From NCBI GenBank assembly GCA_937920485.1, contig CALETL010000180.1:1-12325 (forward strand): a stretch of 12,325 nt of DNA. Direction: 5' to 3'. Shown one piece after another: positions 6,672 to 12,325 of the stretch (positions within the stretch are counted from its first letter, which is position 1; each line of letters begins with the position of its first letter). The notes beneath the pieces are model-generated. The model had not been told where the DNA came from. It searched no databases and saw only the letters and a list, made by a program, of their open reading frames with translations. Source of the DNA: an uncultured Phycisphaerae bacterium. Its GTDB lineage: Bacteria > Planctomycetota > Phycisphaerae > Sedimentisphaerales > Anaerohalosphaeraceae. The position numbers and the translations under genes are program-made.

Positions 6672-8133
6672 AAGTATCATTTTAATAACCAGTTTTATTT
6701 TTGTATGTAGTTGCTTTGGTGATTCTATCGACCTCACTGAAAAAATGAAGGAATCGTTAGTCTATCTGGAAGTCTCCAGCAGCTCCTACAGTCTTGCGCA
6801 ACCATGGAAACAGAACCCAATATCAAAAGAAAGCGGGTATGGATGCGCAGTCGGACCTTATGAAGTGCTGTCAACGGCAGAAAATGCCATGAATGCAAGT
6901 TTTTTACAGGCAAGACGTTACGGAAGCAATACCTATATTCCAACAAAGGTGAAAATTGTTGATTATGAAAAAAATCTATGTCTGCTTGAGCTGGACAAGG
7001 ATGCGATGGATGGCCCTTTGACCCCCCTTTCATTTACGGAATCGTATCCGAAAGGCAAACAACTTACAACCTACTGGCTTTCGTCCAGCGATCATTTAAC
7101 CACCGCGCGCTCAACCCTTGACCGTGCGGAGATGCAGAACTCATACGTTTCATTTGTTAAGAATCTGACATATTATGCAACAAATGTATCGCGGCCCTAT
7201 GGTGACGGCGAAGTCTGCTGCGAAGGCAAAGACATCATCGGCATGGCTTGCTGGGGCTCTGACTCTGACTCCGGAATCATCCCGTCAGAGTCCATTAATA
7301 GGTTCCTAAGTCTATCTGAAAAAGATGGTTACAAAGGTTTTGCTGCACCGGGATTCAAGACGTATGCTCTGCTGGATCCTGCAATGCGACGCTATCTTAA
7401 AATGCCCGAGGAAATAAAACATGGGACCTATGTTAGTTCCGTTTACACGATCGGTACCGGAAGCAGCGAATTAAAAAAGGCCGATGTGATTTTGTTGATT
7501 AACGGCCATCAGCTAAATCCTTACGGCCGATATGATCATCCGGATTACAAGCGCATCTCTTTTCATCACTTGCTGCTGCAGACCCCCGCCGGAGACACAA
7601 TGAAATTTGAACTCTTTAGAGACGGGAAAGTCATTACCATTGACGTAGAAGCCAAAGGCATAGAGTCCGATAAAATGCTTATTCCGCGTTATATATACGG
7701 GAAACAGCCAGAATATACTGTTGTTGGCGGCTTTATTATACAACGGCTGACCCGCGATTATTTGGCTATGCGAGGCGGTGATTGGAGAGGAAAATCTCCC
7801 CCTCACCTTTACTCGTACTATAGAGACAAGTCTTTTAAGCCATCGGACGAACGACAAGAAATTGTTATTTTAAGCTATGTTCTTCCGGTAGAAATGAACC
7901 TCGGCTACCAGCAATTATCAGGGATGGTCGTCGATTCTGTCAATGGCACAAAGATCTCCTCTATCGGTGATGTTGTCCGCATCATTGATGAATTGGGCGA
8001 AACCGAAGACATTGAAATCAGCTTCGAGATGGACTCTCCTGTCGTCATTATCCCAAAACAGGAATTAAACCTCGCCAATATGCAGGTCTCTCAAATGTAT
8101 GGGGTTCCAAAAATGACAAATCTCAACGAATAA
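6649..8133 (+). CDS. HtrA/Deg9-like pseudoprotease, triad lost, PDZ retained
   Basis: A 494-residue exported paralogue of the preceding protease, alignable over its whole length but catalytically dead. His86 corresponds to Glu78 (STAENAM), Asp117 to Asn109 (EKNLCLL) and Ser196 to about Gly185 (RPYGDGEV), so all three triad residues are replaced and GNSGGP is gone. The PDZ (about 228-340) and second PDZ-like module (from about 358, PEYTVVGGF, EIVILSYVLPVEMN) remain. I start at 6649, where a signal peptide begins (MKTAFFFRS, hydrophobic to about residue 22); the earlier in-frame ATG at 6601 lies in the upstream gene. VCSC near the cleavage point is only an imperfect lipobox. The 23-nt overlap suggests coupled translation. 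Likely role: adaptor, substrate presenter or regulator of the active protease. It is intact, so not called a pseudogene. Confidence 0.92.
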   Translation: MKTAFFFRSIILITSFIFVCSCFGDSIDLTEKMKESLVYLEVSSSSYSLAQPWKQNPISKESGYGCAVGPYEVLSTAENAMNASFLQARRYGSNTYIPTKVKIVDYEKNLCLLELDKDAMDGPLTPLSFTESYPKGKQLTTYWLSSSDHLTTARSTLDRAEMQNSYVSFVKNLTYYATNVSRPYGDGEVCCEGKDIIGMACWGSDSDSGIIPSESINRFLSLSEKDGYKGFAAPGFKTYALLDPAMRRYLKMPEEIKHGTYVSSVYTIGTGSSELKKADVILLINGHQLNPYGRYDHPDYKRISFHHLLLQTPAGDTMKFELFRDGKVITIDVEAKGIESDKMLIPRYIYGKQPEYTVVGGFIIQRLTRDYLAMRGGDWRGKSPPHLYSYYRDKSFKPSDERQEIVILSYVLPVEMNLGYQQLSGMVVDSVNGTKISSIGDVVRIIDELGETEDIEISFEMDSPVVIIPKQELNLANMQVSQMYGVPKMTNLNE

Positions 8134-8154
8134 CCAATTTCTTTGCATTTTTTC

Positions 8155-8188
8155 AAAGGACTGTTTCACGTGAAACAGTCCTTTTTTT
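8155..8188 (+). terminator. Terminator-like hairpin containing parS
   Basis: Positions 8155-8184 form a perfect 30-bp palindrome centred between 8169 and 8170. In RNA it gives a 13-bp stem with an ACGT loop, followed by a run of seven T (8182-8188). It begins 21 nt after the stop of the pseudoprotease gene, the expected place for a Rho-independent terminator. The central 16 bp are a perfect parS site. Confidence 0.75.
8162..8177. promoter_or_regulatory. parS: parS site 1, ParB-binding centromere site
   Basis: TGTTTCACGTGAAACA is an exact match to the consensus bacterial parS palindrome bound by ParB. It lies 150 nt upstream of parB and is embedded in the terminator hairpin. ParB loads here as a CTP-dependent clamp and spreads to form the segregation complex. 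Confidence 0.95.
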
Positions 8189-8206
8189 GTTCCCGCCTAC
8201 TGTAGA

Positions 8207-8222
8207 TGTTTCACGTGAAACA
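8207..8222. promoter_or_regulatory. parS: parS site 2, ParB-binding centromere site
   Basis: A second exact TGTTTCACGTGAAACA, centred 45 bp after the first. The flanks differ, so only the 16-bp core is shared. It lies about 30 bp upstream of the probable parB promoter, so binding or spreading of ParB could autoregulate parB. Confidence 0.95.
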
Positions 8223-8250
8223 CCTTTTTTCCAAATAGTCGATTTTTTCT

Positions 8251-8283
8251 TTGTTTTTTGTCATCAATTCTGTATAAACAGAA
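8251..8283 (+). promoter_or_regulatory. Candidate parB promoter with overlapping dyad
   Basis: TTGTTT (8251-8256) is followed after 16 nt by TATAAA (8273-8278); the -10 is good and the -35 poor. The -10 lies inside a perfect dyad, TTCTGT (8268-8273), ATAA, ACAGAA (8278-8283), which could be an operator. A start near 8286 gives a leader of about 40 nt to the preferred ATG. Confidence 0.4.
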
Positions 8284-8326
8284 CGATGATATTTAAGGAA
8301 GTTACTTTTTATGCATGGAGGCAGTC

Positions 8327-9265
8327 ATGACTGGAACTAAAAAAGCAAAAAAACCCCACCTTGGACGCGGTTTGGAAGCACTTCTTGGGCCTATGTCAGC
8401 AAAAAAACAGATGCCGGAAGACACTATCGGAGATGTCCGGTTCCCCGCTGATACAAAGCTTGAACAATCCCAAAACGAGCTTCACGTCAGCCGGATACGG
8501 CCTAATCCTTATCAACCAAGGACAGAATGGGACGAGCAGCAGCTTGCTGACCTCAGCGCATCCATCAGAGAAAACGGCATCATACAGCCTATCATCGTCC
8601 GAAAGGACTCCGACGGCTATGAAATCATAGCAGGGGAGCGACGGTTCAGAGCTGCGTGCCTGGCAGGGCTTGAGACGGTTCCGGTCCTTGAAAGGCAAGC
8701 AACGGACGATGAGATGCTGGAGTTGGCACTGGTCGAGAACATACACCGGTCCGATCTGAACCCGATCGAAAGGGCGAAAGCGTACCAGAGTTTCATTAAT
8801 AATTTTAATTTAACCCAGACCGATGCGGCGAAGCGGCTTGGCGAGGATCGGACGGTCATCGCTAACCATATAAGACTGTTGGATTTACCCGAAGAAATCA
8901 AATCTATGTTATCGGACGGTCAACTCAGCATGGGCCACGCCAGGGCGATACTGGCACTGCCTTCGGATGATTTGCGGAAGAAGCTGGCAAACCGAGCATT
9001 GGCAGGGCGTCTGAGTGTTCGTGAAGTCGAACGACTCGTAAGAAAGCATCTTGTGAAAAAGCCCGAAGCCGAAACCATAAAGAAAGAAAAACAGGCCCAT
9101 ATTGTCGATTTAGAGAGCCGATTACAGTCGATTCTTGGAACAAAGGTCAATATCAAGCCCAACAAACGCGGCCACCGAGGACGCATTATTATCGATTACT
9201 ATTCAATCGATGAGTTCGATCGACTTACAGAAAGAATGGGCTTGGCTTCAGAAGAGGTTTCTTAG
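8327..9265 (+). CDS. parB: Chromosome-partitioning protein ParB
   Basis: A 312-residue parS-binding CTPase clamp for chromosome segregation. In order: an N-terminal LGRGLEALLG motif (12-21), the segment that contacts and stimulates ParA; the ParB/Srx CTP-binding domain with GERRFRA (103-109) and ENIHRSDLNPIE (137-148); a helix-turn-helix at about 163-183 (TQTDAAKRLGEDRTVIANHI) for parS; and a C-terminal dimerisation domain (about 255-312). I choose ATG 8327 because GGAGG lies 5 nt upstream; ATG 8315 would add MEAV and has its AAGGA about 14 nt away. Two perfect parS sites lie just upstream. No parA is in the window, although the N-terminal motif implies that a ParA partner exists elsewhere. 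Confidence 0.97.
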   Translation: MTGTKKAKKPHLGRGLEALLGPMSAKKQMPEDTIGDVRFPADTKLEQSQNELHVSRIRPNPYQPRTEWDEQQLADLSASIRENGIIQPIIVRKDSDGYEIIAGERRFRAACLAGLETVPVLERQATDDEMLELALVENIHRSDLNPIERAKAYQSFINNFNLTQTDAAKRLGEDRTVIANHIRLLDLPEEIKSMLSDGQLSMGHARAILALPSDDLRKKLANRALAGRLSVREVERLVRKHLVKKPEAETIKKEKQAHIVDLESRLQSILGTKVNIKPNKRGHRGRIIIDYYSIDEFDRLTERMGLASEEVS

Positions 9266-9307
9266 CGCTCTGCCTACAACACGATCGCTGCTGTAAACCG
9301 GTCAATT

Positions 9308-9325
9308 GCCAATCCAGGCATTGGC
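9308..9325. repeat. Perfect 6-bp inverted repeat overlapping a promoter -35
   Basis: GCCAAT (9308-9313) and ATTGGC (9320-9325) are perfect reverse complements with a 6-nt spacer (CCAGGC). The right arm overlaps the -35 of the next promoter, a reasonable place for a regulator to bind, but the arms are short and no T run follows. Confidence 0.3.
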
Positions 9326-9349
9326 GCGCCATGGAGATTCTGCTATGCT
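9321..9349 (+). promoter_or_regulatory. Candidate promoter for the GcvT-like gene
   Basis: TTGGCG (9321-9326), a 17-nt spacer and TATGCT (9344-9349), preceded by TGC, form an extended -10 promoter. It is one of the best-looking promoters in the window. A start near 9356 leaves about 42 nt to the ATG at 9398. Confidence 0.5.
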
Positions 9350-9397
9350 GTCCGCCCTTATTAATTAATCTGTAATTATTTGATAAAAGGTAATCTC

Positions 9398-10105
9398 ATG
9401 CTGTCAAGTCCCTTTGAAGCTGTGCATCAACAGTTAGGAGCCCGTTTTAGTAATTATGACGGCTGGTCGCTTCCGGCTGATTTTGGAAACACTGATGCCG
9501 AAATCGCCGCATTGAACGGCCATTGTGCCGTAGTGGACCTGTGCAGTTTTGGCAGAATTCAGGTTAAAGGCCCGGGCGTCAAGGATGTTCTAAATACTTT
9601 ATTTACAGAAAAAAGTGGCTCTATTACTACTGATAGCTGGGTTTGGGCCAAAACAAAGACACCTGACAAACAAGACATTGTATGCCGAATTGCGTGTACC
9701 AACGGTGATTTTTTCTTGCTAACCCAACCAACAATGACCGAAGCGATTTTGTCGGCGATTGAATCGTCATCAAACGGAATCGTGATAACTTCCGACGTCA
9801 CTACCCAGACGGCAATGCTGGGGCTCTATGGCCCGAAAGCATACACGTCACTGCGTGGTGTTTTGCCATTTGATATTGATTACCTTGAAATCGGTGATGT
9901 TGAAAAGATGTCATTTATGATGTTGTCGTTTACGCTGCTGCGTGGAAGCTGGCTCGGCGGGGATGGTGTGGAGTTGATCTGCCCGGCCGCGGCGGGACCG
10001 CTGGCCGCCGGAGCGGTCGCCAAATACCGCCACAAACACAATATCACCCCCGCCGGCATGGATTGCCTGCAAGCGGTAATGGCTGAGACGAACAGCCCGT
10101 TTTAA
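9398..10105 (+). CDS. GcvT/YgfZ-like folate-binding-fold protein, short form
   Basis: A 235-residue protein related to the N-terminal part of the glycine-cleavage T protein (aminomethyltransferase) and to YgfZ/SoxG-like folate-binding proteins. Family-like features are GARFSNYDGWSLPADFG (14-30), a GRIQVKGPG block (52-60), LGLYGPKA (141-148) and a closing GMDCLQAVMAE (220-230), matching where domain 2 ends in GcvT. The C-terminal barrel (about 100-120 residues) is absent, and GcvT's paired acidic motif near the folate site reads KQDIV (91-95). It is therefore unlikely to be the true glycine-cleavage enzyme; an iron-sulfur-related YgfZ-like or unknown folate role is possible. AAAAGG 7 nt upstream supports ATG 9398 over a TTG at 9380. 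No gcvH or gcvP is nearby. Confidence 0.85.
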   Translation: MLSSPFEAVHQQLGARFSNYDGWSLPADFGNTDAEIAALNGHCAVVDLCSFGRIQVKGPGVKDVLNTLFTEKSGSITTDSWVWAKTKTPDKQDIVCRIACTNGDFFLLTQPTMTEAILSAIESSSNGIVITSDVTTQTAMLGLYGPKAYTSLRGVLPFDIDYLEIGDVEKMSFMMLSFTLLRGSWLGGDGVELICPAAAGPLAAGAVAKYRHKHNITPAGMDCLQAVMAETNSPF

Positions 10106-10207
10106 ATCGTATCTTTTTTTTATATAATCGCTTACGGGCATTTCATGTGCTATAAGAAATGAATAGGTGTTCGTTTAAAATATTTAGATTATTAGCATCT
10201 TGCATTG

Positions 10208-10224
10208 TTTAGGATTTAGGATTT
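10208..10224. repeat. Short tandem repeat TTTAGGA
   Basis: Two perfect head-to-tail copies of TTTAGGA plus a third partial TTT lie in the 229-nt gap before the metallophosphoesterase. The rest of that gap is AT-rich and shows only a candidate promoter. The repeat may be simple slippage. Confidence 0.4.
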
Positions 10225-10242
10225 CGACATACGGAATTTTCA

Positions 10243-10271
10243 TGGAAAAGCGGGGGTGTTTGTGTTATATA
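10243..10271 (+). promoter_or_regulatory. Candidate promoter for the metallophosphoesterase
   Basis: TGGAAA (10243-10248), a 17-nt spacer and TATATA (10266-10271). The predicted start near 10278 leaves a leader of about 57 nt. The -35 is identical to that proposed for the HD gene. Support is modest. Confidence 0.35.
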
Positions 10272-10334
10272 GAGCGTTTCTGAGAGCTTATCATAGTTTA
10301 GATGTAACTCTAATTGTAATTACAGGTTATATAT

Positions 10335-11111
10335 ATGTTTGCGATTATCAGCGACATTCATTCAAATTTAGAGGCCCTGACGGTTGTGCTGGACGATATT
10401 GAGAACCGAGGCATTGAGACGACCTACTGCCTGGGCGATATTGTGGGCTATGCGGCCAACCCAAAAGAGTGCCTGGATCTGGTTATTAAAAAAACGAAGA
10501 ATTGCGTCCAAGGCAACCATGACTACGCCGCGATGTACGAGCCGACCAATTTCAACTCCGGTGCCGAAGCTGCGACCTACTGGACACGTAAAGTGCTTGA
10601 GGAAGAACCGGACCACGAAAAGAGCGATAAACGCTGGCGTTATTTGGGCAACCAGAAAATGCGATGGACCCTCGACTCAAAAATGGGCGATGTCGATGCG
10701 TCGCTGGATTTTGTACACGCCTCTCCTCGGCGACCGATTAATGAATACGTTTTTCCGGATGACGTCTACACAACAACAGGTAAGATGACCGGTTTGTTTG
10801 AACGGGTCAAGCATATTTGCTTTGTCGGGCACACACATTTGCCGGGCGTTTTTCTTGAAGACCCGGATTTTTATTCGCCCGATGAACTGGGAGGGGCCTA
10901 TCCGATCATTCCGGACGAAAAAGCAATCATCAATGTTGGATCGGTAGGGCAGCCGCGCGACCGCGACAATCGAGCCAGTTATGTCTACATTGATGACAAC
11001 AATGTAAACTTCGTGCGGCTGGAATATGACTTTAAGGCCGCCGCACAGAAAATTTATGACATACCGGAACTGGATAATTTCGAAGGCGACCGACTCGCCG
11101 ACGGACGGTAA
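10335..11111 (+). CDS. Calcineurin-like metallophosphoesterase
   Basis: A 258-residue cytoplasmic phosphoesterase of the YfcE/MJ0936-like branch of the calcineurin superfamily, with a two-metal centre. Ligands are easily seen: Asp7 and His9 (SDIHSN), Asp35 (GDIVGY), Asn61 and His62 (GNHD), His128 (FVHASP), and His166/His168 (GHTHLP). INVGSVGQPRD (199-209) is typical of the same group. Relatives act on phosphodiesters or nucleotides, but the substrate here cannot be assigned. The ATG at 10335 starts the conserved first strand (MFAIISDIHSN), although its ribosome-binding site is weak (AGG, 9 nt upstream), unlike its neighbours. A hairpin-rich spacer separates it from yidC. Confidence 0.93.
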   Translation: MFAIISDIHSNLEALTVVLDDIENRGIETTYCLGDIVGYAANPKECLDLVIKKTKNCVQGNHDYAAMYEPTNFNSGAEAATYWTRKVLEEEPDHEKSDKRWRYLGNQKMRWTLDSKMGDVDASLDFVHASPRRPINEYVFPDDVYTTTGKMTGLFERVKHICFVGHTHLPGVFLEDPDFYSPDELGGAYPIIPDEKAIINVGSVGQPRDRDNRASYVYIDDNNVNFVRLEYDFKAAAQKIYDIPELDNFEGDRLADGR

Positions 11112-11112
11112 C

Positions 11113-11195
11113 GGCCTGAAAGGCCAACATAACTTAGCCCGGGGCAACGCCCTGGGAATCAAGGCACACCATAAGATAGAACGCCCTGAAAGGGC
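11113..11195 (+). repeat. Three-hairpin intergenic repeat element
   Basis: Three hairpins fill the spacer before yidC. H1 is GGCC-TGAAA-GGCC (11113-11125). H2 is CCCGGGGC-AAC-GCCCTGGG (11138-11156; 8 bp with one G-U pair in RNA). H3 is GCCC-TGAAA-GGGC (11183-11195). H1 and H3 share the frame ACG(G/C)CC TGAAA GG(C/G)C; the one differing stem position changes on both arms and so keeps its pairing. H1 starts one base after the metallophosphoesterase stop. It resembles dispersed palindromic repeats that I recall from planctomycete and related genomes. No T run follows, so it is not an ordinary terminator. Confidence 0.6.
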
Positions 11196-11227
11196 AGAAT
11201 AAGCTTTAAAATAAAGGCATTAAGTCA

Positions 11228-12325
11228 ATGAAAATGAAAACAGTAGGGATTACGGTTTTAGCGGTATTTACGTTATTTTGCGGATGGTTGATTGTGGATG
11301 CAGTGGTACACCACCCGCAGCAGACCAGGGCATTGCTCGGCAGGGTAGTCCCGCTGGCCGGCGAACTGAACGAGCTGGATGCAGCGCCCGCCGCCGTTCC
11401 TGCAGAAATAGCTACGGAGACGATTTCTAACGCACCTGTAAAGTACCCTCATCTTTCGGCAGCCAATATTGAAGAGCAAACGATCAAGTTAGGTGCCCTG
11501 TACCCCGAACTTGAACGGAGCGAGGGCCCGGAAAAATATAAGTTTATGGTCGTACTGACAAGCAAAGGGGCCGCAGTTCGACACCTCATTTCAAGTGAGT
11601 TCAAGGCCAGAGGAGAAGCAACCAGTACCGAAGCGCTCAGCGAGGATGCTTCAGATGAGTCAAAAGTACTTTCTCCGTTATCTATATTACAGCCCTTCGG
11701 CACCAGCGGAAAAGAGGTTGATTCATTGGCCAACACCGCCCTGAAAGTCGCTCCGGCACATGCCGAACAATTCGACACCAAGGCGTTTCCACTGAACAAG
11801 CTCAACTGGAAGCTCGTTGAAACGGACGCAAAAGACCAAGCCCGTTTTGAAGCGACCCTAAAAGATGCCAATAGTGGCAATGAAATGCTAAAAGTTATTA
11901 AGATATACCGCGTCCAACCCGGCAGTTATGATCTGGCCTGCGATATCGCCGTCGAGAATCTTTCCGGTGATCCGATCAAGGTGCTGATGCAGATGCAGGG
12001 CCCCGGCGGAATGGAACGCGAGGGTGTTCGGCAGGATGCACGCAAGATCAAGGCGGCGTACCAGTCTGGCGAAGGTAGCGATATTGCTGTTGAAGCCCTT
12101 GATGTCGCAGCAATGCAGAAAAAGATTAAAAAGAATGATGCCGAAGCATTCAAAGTTAAAGGCAAAAACGCCGAGAGCGATTTGATCTGGTCAGCGCTAA
12201 CAAACAAGTACTTCGCCGCGATTGTACGACCCATACCGACCGAAGCCGAAAACGGTCCATGGCTGAAGTTTCCGCGGGCACAGTACTATCCGGCTCCATC
12301 TGAAAAAAAAGAAGACAAGAATCTG
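11228..12325 (+). CDS. yidC: Membrane protein insertase YidC, N-terminal part, runs off window
   Basis: An open frame from ATG 11228 to the right edge, 366 codons without a stop. The N-terminus MKMKTVGITVLAVFTLFCGW is a single membrane segment (about 4-24), followed by a polar Ala/Glu-rich linker and a large exported beta-rich domain. This is the layout of YidC in diderm bacteria: TM1, then the periplasmic P1 domain. Supporting pieces are the KYKFMVVLTSKGAAVRHL opening strand, DLACDIAVENLSGDP, the QGPGGMEREG block near residue 256, and WSALTNKYFAAIVRP toward the end. The catalytic five-helix membrane core lies beyond the window. YidC inserts and folds inner-membrane proteins, alone or with SecYEG. 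AAAGG about 11 nt upstream is a moderate RBS. A second ATG at 11234 cannot be excluded. Confidence 0.88.
   Translation, partial: MKMKTVGITVLAVFTLFCGWLIVDAVVHHPQQTRALLGRVVPLAGELNELDAAPAAVPAEIATETISNAPVKYPHLSAANIEEQTIKLGALYPELERSEGPEKYKFMVVLTSKGAAVRHLISSEFKARGEATSTEALSEDASDESKVLSPLSILQPFGTSGKEVDSLANTALKVAPAHAEQFDTKAFPLNKLNWKLVETDAKDQARFEATLKDANSGNEMLKVIKIYRVQPGSYDLACDIAVENLSGDPIKVLMQMQGPGGMEREGVRQDARKIKAAYQSGEGSDIAVEALDVAAMQKKIKKNDAEAFKVKGKNAESDLIWSALTNKYFAAIVRPIPTEAENGPWLKFPRAQYYPAPSEKKEDKNL

Noticed and set aside
6649..8133. Calling the second protease gene a pseudogene
   Set aside because: The frame is intact over 494 codons with signal peptide and PDZ retained; only catalysis is lost.
10095..10139. 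GCCCGT...ACGGGC inverted repeat at the end of the GcvT-like gene as terminator
   Set aside because: The loop is over 30 nt and the T run lies inside it rather than after the stem.
10677..11162. 161-residue minus-strand open frame
   Set aside because: Shadow of the metallophosphoesterase, whose metal motifs are unambiguous.
1..12325. tRNA, rRNA, CRISPR array, insertion sequence, prophage or DnaA-box cluster
   Set aside because: Scanned by eye; no supporting sequence was found, although a covariance or repeat search could find weak cases.

Overview
The window looks like a chromosomal segment from a bacterium of the planctomycete (Phycisphaerae-like) or wider PVC type, with moderate GC. This is an inference from several things. 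One is a Deg9-type secreted HtrA protease pair. Another is a small pilin-like protein carrying a 'SYADDNNGCLPD' motif. Others are a YidC with a large periplasmic domain, a eukaryote-like adenylosuccinate lyase, and a hairpin repeat of a kind I associate with planctomycete intergenic regions. No rRNA, tRNA, CRISPR array, transposase or phage gene is visible. Genes are mostly tightly packed and preceded by good Shine-Dalgarno sequences.

Left half (1-4626), minus strand: six co-directional genes. In transcription order they are an HD-domain phosphohydrolase, a one-pass pilin-like protein (4-nt ATGA overlap), an M50 site-2-protease-like membrane metalloprotease, an aldo/keto reductase with its own likely promoter, a six-helix membrane protein of unknown function, and purB, which runs off the left edge. 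A divergent intergenic region (4627-4798) holds a promoter for the HD gene and two perfect dyads.

Right half (4799-12325), plus strand: a small Cupin_3 protein, a secreted HtrA/Deg9-like serine protease, and an overlapping paralogue that has lost all three catalytic residues. Then come two perfect 16-bp parS sites, the first built into a terminator-like hairpin, followed by parB without an adjacent parA. After that are a GcvT/YgfZ-like protein lacking the C-terminal domain, a calcineurin-like metallophosphoesterase, a three-hairpin repeat, and the start of yidC, which runs off the right edge.

The parS-parB-(...)-yidC arrangement suggests that the right half lies near the replication origin. 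The most interesting elements are the active protease/pseudoprotease pair and the parS site that doubles as the stem of the transcription terminator between that pair and parB.
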